This document shows, one piece after another, positions 8,425 through 16,884 of a stretch of DNA of 64,000 bases; position 1 is the first letter of the stretch; the number at the start of each line of letters is the position of its first letter. A program made the position numbers and the translations under genes. Below the pieces are notes generated by a model that worked only from the letters and a program-made list of their open reading frames with translations, did no database searches and was not told the origin of the DNA. The DNA lies in assembly GCF_040545335.1 (NCBI RefSeq), contig NZ_JBEPLU010000001.1, positions 558,001-622,000 of the forward strand, read 5' to 3'. The DNA is from Phenylobacterium koreense (GTDB lineage Bacteria; Pseudomonadota; Alphaproteobacteria; Caulobacterales; Caulobacteraceae).

Positions 8425-9468
8425 TCAGCCCATCGCCTGTTCGACCGCGTCGACGGCCGCCGGGGCGGCGAGCTGATCCATCCGGCATTGCCGCGGCGCC
8501 TTGTCGGGACGCCAGCGCAGCAGCCGGGTTCCATGCCGGAAGCGATCGCCGGTGACATGGTCGTAGCGGACTTCCACCACCAGTTCGGGCCGCAGCGGCG
8601 TCCACTCGGCGGTGCGCTCGGTGGTCCAGCGGCTCGGCCCGCCCGGCGCCTTGCCGGTGAAGCCCGGCGGCTCGGCCAGCGCCTCCAGCCGCCTGGTCAG
8701 CGCCGGCCGCTCGGCGCGGGCCAGGCCCGAGGTGAAGCCGACATGGTCGAGCAATCCGGCATCGTCGTAGAGGCCGAGCAGCAGCGAACCGACCTCCCGG
8801 GCGTCACTGGCGTAGCGGAACCCGCCCACCACGCAATCGGCCGTCCGCAAGCGCTTGATCTTCAGCATCGCCCGTTCGCCCGGCCGATAGGGATCGTCCG
8901 CCCGCTTGGCGATCACCCCGTCGAGGTCCGCTCCCGAGCCGGCCAGCCAACGCCGCGCTTGCGCAAGGTCTGCGCTCTGCGGAGAAAGCCGCAGTTCGGG
9001 CCGGTCACCAAGGTCGCCGAACAGTTTCTCGAGCGCGCGCCGCCGCACCGTCAGCGGCTGGCCCATGAGGTTCCGCCCCTGCGCATCGGCCAGGCAGTCG
9101 AACAGCACGTATTGCGCCGGCGTCTCCCGGGCCAGCCGGCTGACCCGGCTGGCGGCCGGATGCAGCCGCATCTGCAGCGCCTCGAACGACAGCCGCCCGT
9201 CTATGGCGATGGTCAGCTCGCCGTCCAGCACGAAGCGCTGCGCGGGCAGGCTCCCCAGCATCCGGACGATTTCCGGAAAATAGCGGCCGAGCGGCTTGCC
9301 CGACTTGGACCGCAACTCGACCTCCCCGTCCGACCGGAACGCCAGGCAGCGGAAGCCGTCCCACTTCGGTTCGAAACGCCAGCCCTCGTCGCCCGGCAGG
9401 CGCTCGACCAGCAGCGCCTCCATCGGCTCCAGGTCCAGGGACGGTGCAGCGGGTGCGGCGGGCGGCAT
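8425..9468 (-). CDS. ligC: ATP-dependent DNA ligase (LigC type)
   Basis: A 347-residue ATP-dependent polynucleotide ligase. The adenylation motif EPKWDGFRCLAF (nucleophile Lys at about residue 35) is followed by motif III (FVLDGELTI), motif IV/IIIa (EGLDG-like DLDGVIAKR near 190) and motif V (MLKIKRLRTAD near 206). An OB-fold C-terminal domain carries the WRPDKAPRQC segment. No polymerase, nuclease or Ku gene is adjacent, so this is the stand-alone LigC type involved in accessory repair, not LigD. The symbol is by family resemblance. Confidence 0.85.
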   Translation of the reverse strand: MPPAAPAAPSLDLEPMEALLVERLPGDEGWRFEPKWDGFRCLAFRSDGEVELRSKSGKPLGRYFPEIVRMLGSLPAQRFVLDGELTIAIDGRLSFEALQMRLHPAASRVSRLARETPAQYVLFDCLADAQGRNLMGQPLTVRRRALEKLFGDLGDRPELRLSPQSADLAQARRWLAGSGADLDGVIAKRADDPYRPGERAMLKIKRLRTADCVVGGFRYASDAREVGSLLLGLYDDAGLLDHVGFTSGLARAERPALTRRLEALAEPPGFTGKAPGGPSRWTTERTAEWTPLRPELVVEVRYDHVTGDRFRHGTRLLRWRPDKAPRQCRMDQLAAPAAVDAVEQAMG

Positions 9469-9511
9469 GGAAGGCCAACGGCCGCCGCCGCCAGCACGTT
9501 CCCGCTGCGGC

Positions 9512-9892
9512 TCAGGCGGCCAGCCGCCGCCAGACCTCGCGATCGGTGGCCAGGGTATCCATCTCGCCGGCCGCCTGCCGGCTGGACAGCCGCGCCATGA
9601 CCGTGAAGTCGAGATTGGCGTAGCGGATGCTCACCTCTTCCGGCGCGCAGCCATAACGCGGCGCCACGAACAGCGCCGCGTTGATCGAGGGCGCCTTGGC
9701 CAGGATGAGGGTCGCCAGCCGCCGACCGCGCTCGGGCCGGTCGAAATGCAGCAGCGGCTCTTCGGAATAGAGCTCCTGCCCGAGCCGGCTGATCACGTTG
9801 AACGGCAGGGCCTGAAACGCCCGCTGGCTGATCTTGGGCCACGGCTTCAACCCTTCGAGATTGAAGACGACGTCGTTCAGCAGGAAGAGCAT
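9512..9892 (-). CDS. Conserved hypothetical protein
   Basis: A 126-residue soluble protein with a mixed alpha/beta pattern and no signal peptide. It resembles unnamed Caulobacterales proteins but I recognise no domain. Notable segments are MLFLLNDVVFNLEG at the start and APRYGCAPEEVSIRYANLDF in the middle. It lies 43 bp upstream of the ligase on the same strand and could be cotranscribed. No strong ribosome-binding site precedes the ATG, so the start is uncertain. Confidence 0.55.
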   Translation of the reverse strand: MLFLLNDVVFNLEGLKPWPKISQRAFQALPFNVISRLGQELYSEEPLLHFDRPERGRRLATLILAKAPSINAALFVAPRYGCAPEEVSIRYANLDFTVMARLSSRQAAGEMDTLATDREVWRRLAA

Positions 9893-10022
9893 GGCAGGAA
9901 GCGCTTGCGCCGGCGAAAGTCCTATCGTGTCCCACGCGCATGCCTAAGGTGCGATTGAGAAGCGCGGTTAATCCGGCCGCCGGGAGCGCCTTGGCCGCCC
10001 ATCCGACCAGGCCAGTTCCGCC

Positions 10023-10355
10023 CTAACCCTGCTCCACCGGCTCGGTCAGGAAATGCCGCCCTTCGCGGTCTTCGATCTCGACGACCCATATGTCCGGATC
10101 GATCCGCACGGCGCGCTCGATATAGCGGTCCAGGTCGGGCTCCTGGTCCGAGAGCGCCGGGCGCATCCAGATCCGCTCGCCGTCGCCCTGGGTCGCCTCG
10201 GCATAGAGCCGGGCGGTGCCGTCGCTGCGATTGAGCACCTTCACCAGCACGCTGCCGGCCCGCGCGTCGCCCTTGCGCCCCACCACCGCAAAGCCGCCGC
10301 CGAGTTCGACCCGGCGGATCAGCGCGGCGACCCAGATGTCCGTGGAAAGCAGCAT
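10023..10355 (-). CDS. DUF1491 family protein
   Basis: A 110-residue protein with the DUF1491 pattern. The N-terminus is LSTDIWVAALIRRVELGGGFAVV, the middle reads GSVLVKVLNRSDGTARLYAEA, and the C-terminus has PDLDRYIERAVRIDPDIWVVEIEDR. The family is small, cytoplasmic and widespread in alphaproteobacteria, and its function is not known. It stands alone between a 130-bp gap downstream and a divergent secreted protein upstream. Confidence 0.75.
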   Translation of the reverse strand: MLLSTDIWVAALIRRVELGGGFAVVGRKGDARAGSVLVKVLNRSDGTARLYAEATQGDGERIWMRPALSDQEPDLDRYIERAVRIDPDIWVVEIEDREGRHFLTEPVEQG

Positions 10356-10431
10356 TAACCAGTCTCGATAATCGAACGAAAACGCTAATTTCTTAGGTTA
10401 GCCGCCAACCTATACGAGAAAAACAAAAGGC

Positions 10432-11349
10432 ATGACGAGTACGCGCAGAAACGCGCGGCCCGTCGTGTGTGGATGGATGGGGTTAGCTGCGGCGGGGTGC
10501 GTCCTTGCTGCGCCTGGTGTTTCGGCGGCGGGAGCCGCGGACCTCTTCTACGAGCGCACGGTGATGGCCGCCGCCGACCAGAGGTGCGGCCTGTTCGAAC
10601 CTGCGGTCAGCGCGGCCCTGGCGGCCGGGCGCATGCAGGCCCAGGGGGCGGCGCTGCGGGCCGGCGCCAGCAAGGCCGTCCTGGCCAGCGTCGAGCGGCG
10701 TGCAACCGCCAAGGCGGCGTCGACGCCGTGCGCATCGGCGGACCTTGCCGTGGCCGCATCGCGCGTGCGCAGCGCCTACGAGGCCTACGCCCAGCTCAGC
10801 CGCATGAGCTATCCTGGAGAAATCTCTGAGTGGCGGGCCGACCGAACCGGGAGCACGGCGATGCGATGGCGGCTGCAGCAGTCGGCCAGCTTCGGCGCCG
10901 ATCGCATGATCTTCGGGCTTGCCGGCCGCGACGGCGCAGCCAACCTGCTGGCCATCGCCGTCTTCCGGGACGGCCGCGCGCCCTTCGCCGCTCGGCTGGT
11001 TTTGCGCGACGCAGATACGACCCTTGGGCCCCATCTCGACATGCGCGGCCAGTCGATCAGCACCCTTCCGTTGTCCAGGCGCCTGCCGCCGGCCAGCGGG
11101 CAGATCGTTTATTCGGCGGAGGCCCGCAGCACGGCCGGCGCCGACCTGCTCCCCGCCGGTTCGAAGTCGGGCTGGGCCTTCCGCTTCCCCAATGAGGCGG
11201 CCAAGGCGCTCGCCGAACTCGACCCGCGCGAGGCGGTGGCCGTCGAATTCCTGTTCTCGGGACCAGGCCGCGACACCATTCGCCGCGCCTATGTGGAGGT
11301 CGGCGATTTCGCGGCCGGCCGCGCCTTCCTGCAGGTCGCCGCTCGCTAG
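10432..11349 (+). CDS. Exported hypothetical protein
   Basis: A 305-residue protein with a likely signal peptide: Arg-rich start, hydrophobic stretch at about 16-33, cleavage after AGA near residue 35. The mature part has an early cysteine (ADQRCGLF) and a later one (STPCASADL), followed by a beta-rich half. No domain is recognised. The product is probably periplasmic. It is preceded by a 76-bp AT-richer promoter gap and ends ten bases before the convergent sensor kinase. Confidence 0.6.
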   Translation: MTSTRRNARPVVCGWMGLAAAGCVLAAPGVSAAGAADLFYERTVMAAADQRCGLFEPAVSAALAAGRMQAQGAALRAGASKAVLASVERRATAKAASTPCASADLAVAASRVRSAYEAYAQLSRMSYPGEISEWRADRTGSTAMRWRLQQSASFGADRMIFGLAGRDGAANLLAIAVFRDGRAPFAARLVLRDADTTLGPHLDMRGQSISTLPLSRRLPPASGQIVYSAEARSTAGADLLPAGSKSGWAFRFPNEAAKALAELDPREAVAVEFLFSGPGRDTIRRAYVEVGDFAAGRAFLQVAAR

Positions 11350-11358
11350 GCCGCCACG

Positions 11359-12813
11359 CTAAGCGACGGAAGACGGCTCTATAACCGGCAGACGCACCGT
11401 CACGGTGGTGCCCTCCCCGAGCTGGCTCTCGATGATCATCTCGCCGCCGTGGAGCCGCGAGAAGGAACGGACCAGCGACAGCCCCAACCCCACGCCGGCC
11501 GCCTTCTGAGCCGCGCCGCCGGCCTGCTCGTAGGGCCGACCAAGGCGCTGCAGGTCCTCGGCCCCGATCCCGACGCCGGTGTCGGCCACCACCAGCTCCA
11601 GCACATCGTCGTCTCCGCGCAGGGCGACAGTGACCGCCCCGCCGCGCGGCGTGAACTTCAGGGCGTTTGAAACCAGGTTCAGGGCGATCTGCTTGAGCGC
11701 GCGCCGGTCGGCGAGGATTTCCAGCGGATCGTTGGGCAGCAGCCCGCGCAGTTGCACGCCCGCCCGCTCGGCCTGGCCCCGCATCAGCCGCAGCACACCC
11801 GACACCCCGTCGCGGGCGTCGAAGGTCTCGCGCGCCAGCTCGTAGCGCTCGGCCTCGATCTTCGACATGTCGAGCACGTCGTTGATCAGGTCCAGCAGGT
11901 GATCGCCGGCCTCATGCACCAGGTCGGCATATTCGGCGTAGCGGTCCGACAGCGGCCCGAACAATCGCTGCCGCATGATGTCGGAAAAGCCCATGATCGC
12001 GTTCAGGGGCGTGCGCAGCTCGTGGCTCATATTGGCCAGGAAGCGCGACTTGCCGGTGTTCTGCGCCTCTGCCTCGGCGCGCGCGGCCTCCAGGGCGGCC
12101 TCGCGCCGCCGGGCCTCCGTGGCGTCGCGCAGCGAGCCCATCAGCCGCCCCGACCCGACCTGCCTCAGGGAAAGCTCCAGCCAGACCTCGGGTTCGACGG
12201 CGGGCGCGAAGCCGACCTCGGCCGAGCCGTGGGCCAGGGCCTCGCCGATGGCGCCGGCGAGGCGCTCGCGGTCGACGTCGGCCACCAGATCGGCCAGCAG
12301 GCGACGCCCGGCCAGATAGCCGACGGCGCCGCGCGGCTCGACGCCCCAGGCGGCGCTGATCCGTCCTGCGGCGTCGAGCGCCATCAGCAGGTGAGGCTGC
12401 TGGTCGAGGGCGAAGCTCGCCCGGGCCAGCTCCAGCCGCCGGCGCTGGTCCTCGCGCGCCAGGTTCCGCTGAAGCACCACCAGCCCTGCCGCCAGGGCGA
12501 TGATCGCCGAGGCCAAGGCGAAACCGGACAGCACCGCATCGACAGCAGGCTCGAACGAGACGCCCCGGAAAGTGAGGCCGCCCAGCGCGGCCACGCCCAC
12601 GGCGGTGAGCGATGCGGCGGCGCCGAGCGCGAGGCGCTCGCCACGCCCCATGGCCGCCGCCAGGGCCAGCGGCGTCAGGCACCAGGGCCCGAGCGGGCCG
12701 AGCACGCCGCCGGTGATCACGACAAGCAGAGCCGCGGCCACGGCCAGCCCGGCGATCGCCAGCACCGGTCCCAGGCCGGACGGCTTGGCCGCCGACAGGC
12801 TCCTGGCTGGCAT
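11359..12813 (-). CDS. Membrane-bound hybrid-type sensor histidine kinase (PAS, HisKA, HATPase)
   Basis: A kinase of about 484 residues. Three to four hydrophobic helices span about residues 14-118. A PAS-like domain follows at about 135-235, then HisKA with SRFLANMSHELRTPLNAIMGF (phospho-acceptor His264) and an HATPase_c domain (N box near LNLVSNALKFTP, G1 near VVADTGVGI, G2 near GVGLGLSLV). No receiver domain is present despite the general resemblance to cell-cycle kinases. I start at ATG 12813; a GTG at 12825 is also possible. A much longer in-frame extension upstream is rejected because it runs antisense to the next kinase. It is divergent from that second kinase. Confidence 0.85.
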   Translation of the reverse strand: MPARSLSAAKPSGLGPVLAIAGLAVAAALLVVITGGVLGPLGPWCLTPLALAAAMGRGERLALGAAASLTAVGVAALGGLTFRGVSFEPAVDAVLSGFALASAIIALAAGLVVLQRNLAREDQRRRLELARASFALDQQPHLLMALDAAGRISAAWGVEPRGAVGYLAGRRLLADLVADVDRERLAGAIGEALAHGSAEVGFAPAVEPEVWLELSLRQVGSGRLMGSLRDATEARRREAALEAARAEAEAQNTGKSRFLANMSHELRTPLNAIMGFSDIMRQRLFGPLSDRYAEYADLVHEAGDHLLDLINDVLDMSKIEAERYELARETFDARDGVSGVLRLMRGQAERAGVQLRGLLPNDPLEILADRRALKQIALNLVSNALKFTPRGGAVTVALRGDDDVLELVVADTGVGIGAEDLQRLGRPYEQAGGAAQKAAGVGLGLSLVRSFSRLHGGEMIIESQLGEGTTVTVRLPVIEPSSVA

Positions 12814-13023
12814 GTTCTCGATCACGAGCGGTGCTGATCCTCGGTGATTAACCTTTTCCGATCCGGACACTAGCGACGCAAGTGAGTCCCCGCGAGGCCG
12901 CTCGCGCACCGAGCGACCCAAGTTGGGTGAGTCGATGGCGACATCTTGTTCATCGCAACGAAATCGTAAGCGGCGGGGCTCTAGCCTCATCGCCAGGACA
13001 GACCGCGAGGCTCTTTGCGTTCC

Positions 13024-13791
13024 ATGGCCCAGGCGGCGCCCACCTCCCCCCGTAGCGGGGCAGAGCCAGACCGCGACAGCGCGCGCCGGCGGCTTGCGCA
13101 GGATGACGCTCGCCGGTCCTTCCTGCGCATGGTCAGCCACGAGTTGCGCACGCCGCTCAACTCGATCCTCGGCTTCTCGGAGATCCTGGCCTCGGAGCTC
13201 TACGGGCCGCTGGGCGCGCCGCAGTACAAGGAATACGCCGACATCATCCGCACCAGCGGCGCGCGGTTGCTGAAACTGGTGAACCAGGTCCTCGAGATCG
13301 CTCGCCTGGAAGGCGGCGCCATGGATCTCGACCTTCGCCAGGAGTCCCTCGACCACGCCCTGGATGACGTGCTGGACAACCTGAAGGACGAGTTCGCCCT
13401 GCGCGGCGTCTCAGTGGTGATCGAAGGCCAGGGCCAGTTGCCCAATGTGCGCGCCGACGCCCGCGCCTTGCGCAGCGTCCTGACCAACCTGTTGCAGAAC
13501 GCTGTAACCTTCAGCCCCGATCGGGGAATCGTCCGCGTGCGCGCCGTCGCCAAGGGCCACCATGTCGCCGTGTCGATCATCGACCAGGGCGCCGGCGTGG
13601 ATCCGCACGAGATCCCGCGGCTGTTGCGCCCCTTCGAGCAGGGCGAGAACGCGCTCACCCGCCATAGCGAAGGCGCCGGCCTTGGGCTTCCCATCGTGGA
13701 GCTCCTCTGCACCGCCATGGGCGGGCGCCTGCGCCTGATTTCGTCGCCGGGAGAGGGCATGACCGCGCAAGTCCGGCTGCCCGCGGCCTGA
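13024..13791 (+). CDS. Soluble sensor histidine kinase
   Basis: A 255-residue kinase with no membrane segment and almost no sensor domain. A short polar N-terminus leads into HisKA (FLRMVSHELRTPLNSILGFSEIL, His39). The HATPase_c domain follows with N box LTNLLQNAVTFSP, G1 IDQGAGV and G2 EGAGLGLPIV. I chose ATG 13024 over a TTG nine bases upstream. It must take its signal through protein contacts or a partner. Its DHp segment is strikingly similar to that of the divergent membrane kinase, including SxELYGPL/RLFGPL and YAD(I/L)(I/V), which points to a duplication. SufE follows 46 bp downstream on the same strand. Confidence 0.85.
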   Translation: MAQAAPTSPRSGAEPDRDSARRRLAQDDARRSFLRMVSHELRTPLNSILGFSEILASELYGPLGAPQYKEYADIIRTSGARLLKLVNQVLEIARLEGGAMDLDLRQESLDHALDDVLDNLKDEFALRGVSVVIEGQGQLPNVRADARALRSVLTNLLQNAVTFSPDRGIVRVRAVAKGHHVAVSIIDQGAGVDPHEIPRLLRPFEQGENALTRHSEGAGLGLPIVELLCTAMGGRLRLISSPGEGMTAQVRLPAA

Positions 13792-13837
13792 AGACCCGTT
13801 GCGCCGAACGCCCGGGGCGCCTAAGTCGCCAACGTAC

Positions 13838-14263
13838 ATGAGCAAGATCGATCAAAGACTGGATGAACTCGCTGAGGAGTTCGACTTCCTGGACGACTGG
13901 GAAGATCGCTACCGCTACGTGATCGACCTCGGCCGCGACCTCGCACCCCTCACCGACGCCGAGCGCAACGAGGCCAACAAGGTCCGCGGCTGCGCCAGCC
14001 AGGTCTGGCTGGTGACCGAACCTCAGCCCGACGGCTCCATCGTGTTCCGCGGAGATTCGGACGCGCACCTCGTGCGGGGCCTGATCGCGGTGCTGTTGCG
14101 CCTGTATTCCGGCGAAAAGCCCGACGCCATCCTCGCACTCGACCCCAAGGCCGCCTTCGATCGCCTCGGCCTTAGCGGCCACCTCTCCGCGCAAAGGTCC
14201 AACGGCCTGGCCTCCATGGCCGCCCGCATCCGCCGCGACGCCGAGGCCCTGGCGTCGGTTTAG
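13838..14263 (+). CDS. sufE: SufE family cysteine desulfurase sulfur acceptor
   Basis: A 141-residue SufE-type protein, which accepts sulfur from SufS and stimulates iron-sulfur cluster assembly. The active-site cysteine lies in the conserved VRGCASQVWL loop (Cys52). The N-terminal EFDFLDDWEDRYRYVIDLG helix region is also typical. The ATG at 13838 gives the normal family length; upstream codons in frame do not extend homology. No other suf gene is adjacent, so it is a stand-alone copy. Confidence 0.9.
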   Translation: MSKIDQRLDELAEEFDFLDDWEDRYRYVIDLGRDLAPLTDAERNEANKVRGCASQVWLVTEPQPDGSIVFRGDSDAHLVRGLIAVLLRLYSGEKPDAILALDPKAAFDRLGLSGHLSAQRSNGLASMAARIRRDAEALASV

Positions 14264-14309
14264 GCTCGCCCTCCCTCATCATGAAGGGGGGCCAGATTTC
14301 CTGGAACCC

Positions 14310-14798
14310 CTAAGCCGCGCGGATCCCGCTGGCGGTGTCGCCCTGGACGCCGACCACGGCGTCGTAGCCGAGAATCATGTCGACGTCCGTGCCGTTGGAG
14401 GCCAGCGGCAGGCGGAGCCAGAGGATCGAGATATGGGCCGCGCCGCGCCAGGCGAGGCTGTGCACCCCTACCGATGGACGGCGGCTTTCCACTAGCGAGC
14501 CCAGCTCGCGGCGCCAGTAATCGGTGGCCGCGGAATTGTAGACCTCGGAGAGCCGGCGACCGGTGATCTCGCGGCCATAGACGCTGTAGAGGCCGGTGCC
14601 TGCCAGCCGCAGCCGGAAGTCCAGCGGCTCGCGGTCGACTTCGATCAGGCTGATCGTGGGCAGGAGGCGCTTGAAATCGGCGGGCCGGATGTCTTCCCGC
14701 CCAGGCAAGCGCCCTCTCCGCCGAAGCTGCGCCCAATAGGCGTACAGCTCCTCGTGCGCCCGCGCGGCCGCCGCCGATGCTCCCATTTGTGCGGCCAT
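14310..14798 (-). CDS. PAS_5 domain protein
   Basis: A 162-residue alphaproteobacterial PAS-type protein (PAS_5 family, PF07310-like). Family features are the GREDIRPADFKRLLPTISLIEV segment, the FRLRLAGTGLYSVYGREITGRRL core and the paired AHISILWLRLPL strand. The function of the family is not firmly known; it is probably small-molecule sensing without a fused output. I chose ATG 14798 because AAGGA lies eight bases upstream, in preference to a GTG at 14840 without a good site. It faces mucR's terminator on its upstream side. Confidence 0.75.
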   Translation of the reverse strand: MAAQMGASAAAARAHEELYAYWAQLRRRGRLPGREDIRPADFKRLLPTISLIEVDREPLDFRLRLAGTGLYSVYGREITGRRLSEVYNSAATDYWRRELGSLVESRRPSVGVHSLAWRGAAHISILWLRLPLASNGTDVDMILGYDAVVGVQGDTASGIRAA

Positions 14799-14946
14799 AT
14801 TCAGATTCCTTAACAACCCCTTGGAATCACGACGAATCACTTATCGCCCAGAGGGTGATTCTCGGGCAAGCGAAATCCCTAACCGCCGTCAAGAAATCAG
14901 GCCGAAACGTGGCGAACGGGCCACGCCGGGCGCCACGGCGTCGCCG

Positions 14947-14979
14947 AAAACAAAAACGCCCGCCGGTGAGGGCGGGCGT
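14947..14979 (-). terminator. Rho-independent terminator of mucR
   Basis: On the minus strand a perfect 9-bp stem ACGCCCGCC/GGCGGGCGT with a six-base loop (14956-14979) is followed by TTTTGTTTTC. It begins 27 bp after the mucR stop codon. Confidence 0.9.
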
Positions 14980-15005
14980 CTCGTCAGCCTGGAGGCCGAT
15001 GGATC

Positions 15006-15428
15006 TTACTTGGCGCGCTTGCGGGGCGCCTGGCGGCCGCCTTGGCCCAGGCCCATCTGCTTGGCCAGGTCCGAGCGCGCCTTGGCGTAGTTCGGCGCGA
15101 CCATCGGGTAATCCTTCGGAAGACCCCACTTCGCGCGGTATTCCTCGGGGCTCATATTGTACTTGGTGCGCAGGTGCCGCTTCAGCGACTTGAACTTGCG
15201 GCCATCTTCCAGACAAACAAGATAGTCCGGAGTGATCGAGCGGCGAACGGGAACGGCAGGTTCCTTCGGCGCAGCCTCTTGAACGTCGGAACCGGTGGAA
15301 ATACCGGCCAGGGCGCGATGGACGCTCTGGATCAGGTTGGGGAGATCGGCCGCCGCGACCGAATTGTTCCCGACATACGCGGAAACAATATCCGCCGTCA
15401 TCTCAATGACTTCCGATTTCTCGTCCAT
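15006..15428 (-). CDS. mucR: MucR/Ros family zinc-finger-like transcriptional regulator
   Basis: A 140-residue global regulator of the Ros/MucR family. The N-terminal oligomerisation helix region is residues 5-45 (IVSAYVGNNSVAAADLPNLI). The DNA-binding core is CLEDGRKFKSLKRHLRTKYN at 72-91, followed by the conserved PEEYRAKWGLPKDYPMVAPNYA. Cys72, Asp75 and His85 are present, but the position of the usual last zinc-ligand His is Lys89 (HLRTKY). In Caulobacterales MucR proteins regulate cell-cycle and surface genes. The gene is monocistronic with its own terminator and a 220-bp upstream gap. Confidence 0.92.
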   Translation of the reverse strand: MDEKSEVIEMTADIVSAYVGNNSVAAADLPNLIQSVHRALAGISTGSDVQEAAPKEPAVPVRRSITPDYLVCLEDGRKFKSLKRHLRTKYNMSPEEYRAKWGLPKDYPMVAPNYAKARSDLAKQMGLGQGGRQAPRKRAK

Positions 15429-15648
15429 ATTTCTCGGTTCCGTGAGCGCGATCGCGCCTAGCTGGGGGATGACTGATTCACAACACCAGTGACGGCGTTA
15501 ATATCTGGATCGCAATTGATGCACAAGCATCGAATAGAGACTCTTCTTCAAACACTAGTGGGACGGCCAAGTCTTTGCGCTCGACGCACGACGGGGTTGC
15601 GTATGCTGCGAATATTGCAGCGCCGAAAGGCGCGCCCGAAGCCAATGA

Positions 15649-16827
15649 TTAGCCGCCAAATGCCTTGGTAAACGCGCCGTTAGGCGTGTTTTTCGCCACT
15701 GAGTATTCTTCTCTTACGTCATCGCCGAGCTCGCCAATTGCGCGCAGCAGCGCCGGCGTCAACGATGACGTCATTGACCAATCCCAATAGCGCAGCATGG
15801 TCTGGGCGCGATCGACCGAGACCACGTCGTAGGCGACGAGCCCCTGCTCCAGTCCGCGCTCGTCGGCCCCCCGGCCGAGACCTTCCCAGAGCGTACGCAG
15901 CGCCTTTTTCGGAAGTCCCACCGCCTTGCAGAGAATGCCCGCCGGTTCCGCCCCCGGATCGGCGAACACCTTGGCCGCCGTGCTGACCTTCACCGCCGAC
16001 AGATAGGCTATCTCCTCGATGACCTCAGAGGTGAGGCCGCCGCGCGCCGCCTCGACCACCGCTTCCAGGCTCGGCCGACCGTCGAGGCCGTCCCGTCGCC
16101 GCTGGCGCGGGTCGATGAAGCCGAGGGCGCGGGCCGACAGCTCGTCGATCTGCCCCTCCTCCGTTGCGATCGCAAAGATGTCGCTGGTCGCCTCGCGCAG
16201 GATGTCCCGGGACACGCCGAACCGCTGAAGGATCAGGACCCGCGCGTCGGCGTCCGCCCACCAGAACAGCACGTAGGCGTGCGCCGGCCGCAGTTCCCGG
16301 CGACGCAACAGCTCGCGGGTCAGGCGGGCGTCGCCGCGGCCGATGGCCACCACCGCCTCGACCCCGGCGTTGGAGAACCGCGCGCCCTCGTTCCGCAGCA
16401 GGCATTCGAGCACCAGCACCTCGCCGGCCTCGATCAGCCCATCGGACACGACCTCGCTGACCTCGCGCCGAAGAGCGATCAGGCGGCGATGCTCCAGACG
16501 CCCCATCCGCGCGCAGTCGAGAAGGTCAGCGTCGGAGAGCGACTTCGCATTGACCAGCAGTTCCTCGGCGACCTCCACCTCGTCCCGCAGCAGCAAGCGC
16601 ACGAGCGTCGCGGGGATTTCCGACAGGCCGGCGAGGCGATGAGCGACCTTGCGGCGCTCGGCCGGCGCGGCCTCGCGCAGCATGTCCACCAGCAGGTCAG
16701 CAGTCATCGCCCGCTCGAAGGCGTTGATCCGCGATCCGGGCAGGCTGACCACGTCGGCCAGGCGTTTGAGAAGCGCCGTACGGGTCCGCGACGACGACGC
16801 TTCGAGCTCAGGCGACGGCAGTTTCAT
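15649..16827 (-). CDS. DUF2336 domain-containing protein
   Basis: A 392-residue soluble helical-repeat protein of the DUF2336 family. Repeats alternate short Leu/Ala-rich helices, for example AERRKVAHRLAGLSEIPATLV near residues 56-74 and the recurrent theme VVSDGLIEAGEVLVLECLLRNEGA near 128-151. The same motif (ivergddatLgvLLaNEGA) occurs in the paralogue at 2220-3314, but overall identity looks low. No signal peptide is seen. The function is unknown. It lies 57 bp downstream of the crotonase on the same strand. Confidence 0.8.
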   Translation of the reverse strand: MKLPSPELEASSSRTRTALLKRLADVVSLPGSRINAFERAMTADLLVDMLREAAPAERRKVAHRLAGLSEIPATLVRLLLRDEVEVAEELLVNAKSLSDADLLDCARMGRLEHRRLIALRREVSEVVSDGLIEAGEVLVLECLLRNEGARFSNAGVEAVVAIGRGDARLTRELLRRRELRPAHAYVLFWWADADARVLILQRFGVSRDILREATSDIFAIATEEGQIDELSARALGFIDPRQRRRDGLDGRPSLEAVVEAARGGLTSEVIEEIAYLSAVKVSTAAKVFADPGAEPAGILCKAVGLPKKALRTLWEGLGRGADERGLEQGLVAYDVVSVDRAQTMLRYWDWSMTSSLTPALLRAIGELGDDVREEYSVAKNTPNGAFTKAFGG

Positions 16828-16884
16828 GACGGGTCCGGCAGAAAACCTGCCGATCAGGCAACCATACCGCCCTTAACCGGGGGT

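Noticed and set aside
5941..9600. Very long plus-strand open frame antisense to prfC and the ligase
   Set aside because: It runs opposite to two genes with clear family motifs, also crosses the methyltransferase gene in another frame, and its protein is a low-complexity Arg/Ala/Gly/His-rich product typical of GC-rich shadow frames.
12814..13356. 181-residue N-terminal extension of the membrane histidine kinase
   Set aside because: It lies antisense to the conserved HisKA domain of the divergent kinase and lacks any domain.
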